The position numbers were made by a program, and so were the translations under genes. The notes below the pieces were generated by a model. It worked only from the letters and a program-made list of their open reading frames with translations, had not been told where the DNA came from and did not search any database. From Marinoscillum sp964351885 (GTDB lineage: Bacteria; Bacteroidota; Bacteroidia; Cytophagales; Cyclobacteriaceae): 8,063 nucleotides of DNA. The DNA is taken from assembly GCA_964351885.1 (NCBI GenBank), contig CAYGPP010000159.1, forward strand, positions 1 to 8,063, given 5' to 3'. The number at the start of each line of letters is the position of its first letter. Positions within the stretch are counted from its first letter, which is position 1. Positions 6,972 to 8,063 of the stretch are shown piece by piece.

Positions 6972-6979
6972 CAAAGATA
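6972..6979 (-). promoter_or_regulatory. Promoter -7 element of the btuB operon
   Basis: On the minus strand TATCTTTG (6979-6972) is a perfect match to the Bacteroidota -7 consensus TAnnTTTG. It would place the transcription start near 6965, immediately before the riboswitch. The expected -33 TTTG is not clear: at the right distance (about 20 bases upstream) the sequence reads GACTGAC. The placement just upstream of the aptamer is the main support. The remaining bases 6980-7034 are the rest of the divergent gap and must also drive btuF. The plus-strand TATTTTTTTTGG (about 7009-7019) is only loosely promoter-like. Confidence 0.62.
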
Positions 6980-7034
6980 GAGATGTTAAAGCTAATTCCG
7001 TCAGTCTTATTTTTTTTGGTCAATTTTGGCGGCA

Positions 7035-8063
7035 ATGAAAAATCTGTTCCTCATTTACGTATTCGTCTGCTGCATTAGTTGTCAATCCAATACTCAGAAG
7101 ACTGAAGTTGAATCCAGAGCATCAAGTGCGGAGATTCTCTTTGCAAAGAAATTTTCATTGAAAAGTGATACGCTTATTATCAATGAACCTTGGCCGGGGG
7201 CAGTAACACCAATAAAGTACCAGTTGACCGATTCTCCAAACCGCATAGTCGTCACCTCCACTACACACTTACCATATCTTGAAATGTTAGGTATTGAAGA
7301 TCGGTTGGTCGGATTTTCAGGAACGCAGTATATCAGCTCAGAAAAGATCCGCAATCGTGTCGCAAAAGGACTGATCACCGATCTTGGGCCTGATGGCAAT
7401 ATGAATCTCGAATTATTGATTTCACTCGAGCCTGATGTAGTCATCGCATTCGATATGGGGAGTGAGTCGGCTTCTTTGGATAAAATTTCCGAATCTGGAA
7501 TACCTGTGATCTATAATGCTGACTTCCTAGAAACCTCAGCACTTGGACGTGCAGAGTGGATCAAGTTTTTCGGTGCACTCTTCGACAAAGAAACCATGGC
7601 GGACTCAGTATTTAGCCAGATCAATAACCGTTATGACTCACTCAAATCATTGGCTTCTCAAGTAATAGAAAAGCCTACGATTTTTAGCGGTGTGATGTAT
7701 GGAGATATTTGGTATTTGCCGGGAGGTAAAAACTGGGCTGCCGAATTTTACAATGATGCTGGTGGAGATTATATCTGGTCAGGCGATTCGACAAGTGGCT
7801 GGCTAGAAGTGAGTTTTGAATCCGCGTTTTTCAAGGCAGAGAAAGCTGATTTTTGGTTAGGCACAAGTACCATCAACTCCAAAGACGAACTCCTTGGTCA
7901 AGATGAGCGATATGGTCAATTCGGAGCGTTTAAGAACGATCAAATCTTCAATTACAACAAGCGAATTAGCCCAACTGGCGGGTATGACTTCTTCGAGTCA
8001 GCCTATGCAAGACCTGATATAGTATTGGCAGATTTGATCAAAATACTGCATCCCGAATTGATG
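7035..8063 (+). CDS. btuF: BtuF-like cobalamin ABC transporter substrate-binding lipoprotein (3' partial)
   Basis: The frame is open from ATG 7035 to the right edge (343 codons, no stop). The signal peptide MKNLFLIYVFVCCISC ends in a lipobox with Cys16, so the protein is membrane-anchored rather than free like E. coli BtuF. The mature part has a class III periplasmic binding fold (Peripla_BP_2). NRIVVTSTTHLPYLEMLG (69-86) opens the first lobe and NLELLISLEPDVVIAF (124-139) closes its core. A helical linker spans about 165-210, and the second lobe includes FSGVMYGDIWYLPGG (217-231). ARPDIVLADLIKILHPEL (325-342) is the usual C-terminal ending, so only a few residues are likely missing. It would bind cobalamin and deliver it to a BtuCD-type importer. 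This family also binds ferric siderophores and haem; the B12 choice comes from the divergent btuB operon. It has no riboswitch of its own in view. Confidence 0.85.
   Translation, partial: MKNLFLIYVFVCCISCQSNTQKTEVESRASSAEILFAKKFSLKSDTLIINEPWPGAVTPIKYQLTDSPNRIVVTSTTHLPYLEMLGIEDRLVGFSGTQYISSEKIRNRVAKGLITDLGPDGNMNLELLISLEPDVVIAFDMGSESASLDKISESGIPVIYNADFLETSALGRAEWIKFFGALFDKETMADSVFSQINNRYDSLKSLASQVIEKPTIFSGVMYGDIWYLPGGKNWAAEFYNDAGGDYIWSGDSTSGWLEVSFESAFFKAEKADFWLGTSTINSKDELLGQDERYGQFGAFKNDQIFNYNKRISPTGGYDFFESAYARPDIVLADLIKILHPELM

Noticed and set aside
7094..7444. 116-codon minus-strand open frame
   Set aside because: It lies antisense to the BtuF-like gene, whose full frame with lipobox and binding-protein motifs runs through the region; no independent coding evidence.
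1..8063. Mobile element, CRISPR array, tRNA or rRNA
   Set aside because: I saw no transposase or integrase, no spaced direct repeats and no tRNA- or rRNA-like segments; the only strong inverted repeat is the terminator at 396-422.

Overview
The window looks like chromosomal DNA from a Bacteroidota bacterium, most likely an environmental member of the Cytophagales or a relative. The evidence is AT-rich DNA, starts without clear Shine-Dalgarno sites, a perfect Bacteroidota-type -7 promoter element (TAnnTTTG), and a TonB-dependent receptor paired with a surface-type beta-propeller lipoprotein. The genus assignment is inference; no rRNA or tRNA gene is present to anchor it.

Layout. Positions 1-380 (+) hold the 3' end of a methylmalonyl-CoA mutase gene, coding for its C-terminal cobalamin-binding domain. 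A bidirectional terminator at 396-422 separates it from a minus-strand pair: a CHASE2-domain membrane protein (1417-2664) followed by a secreted FecR-like/TPR protein (448-1386). Across a 142-base divergent gap lies meaB (2807-3790, +), the GTPase chaperone of methylmalonyl-CoA mutase. It converges with and overlaps by 8 bases a minus-strand operon of btuB (4820-6682) and a BtuG-like lipoprotein (3783-4823), which overlap each other by 4 bases. The btuB leader carries a cobalamin riboswitch (about 6796-6962) behind a recognisable promoter element (6972-6979). Divergently, a BtuF-like cobalamin-binding ABC lipoprotein starts at 7035 and runs off the window end, probably only a few codons short of its stop.

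How it fits together. Five of the seven genes plus the riboswitch concern vitamin B12. BtuG would capture cobalamin at the cell surface, BtuB would move it across the outer membrane, and BtuF would hand it to an inner-membrane ABC importer presumably encoded beyond the right edge. Methylmalonyl-CoA mutase uses the cofactor (as adenosylcobalamin) for propionate/succinate interconversion, with MeaB protecting and reloading it. The riboswitch would shut off btuB-btuG when B12 is plentiful. The exception is the CHASE2/FecR-like pair, which sits between the mutase and its chaperone. It looks like an envelope sensory or scaffold module without a visible cytoplasmic output domain, and it is the least understood part of the window.
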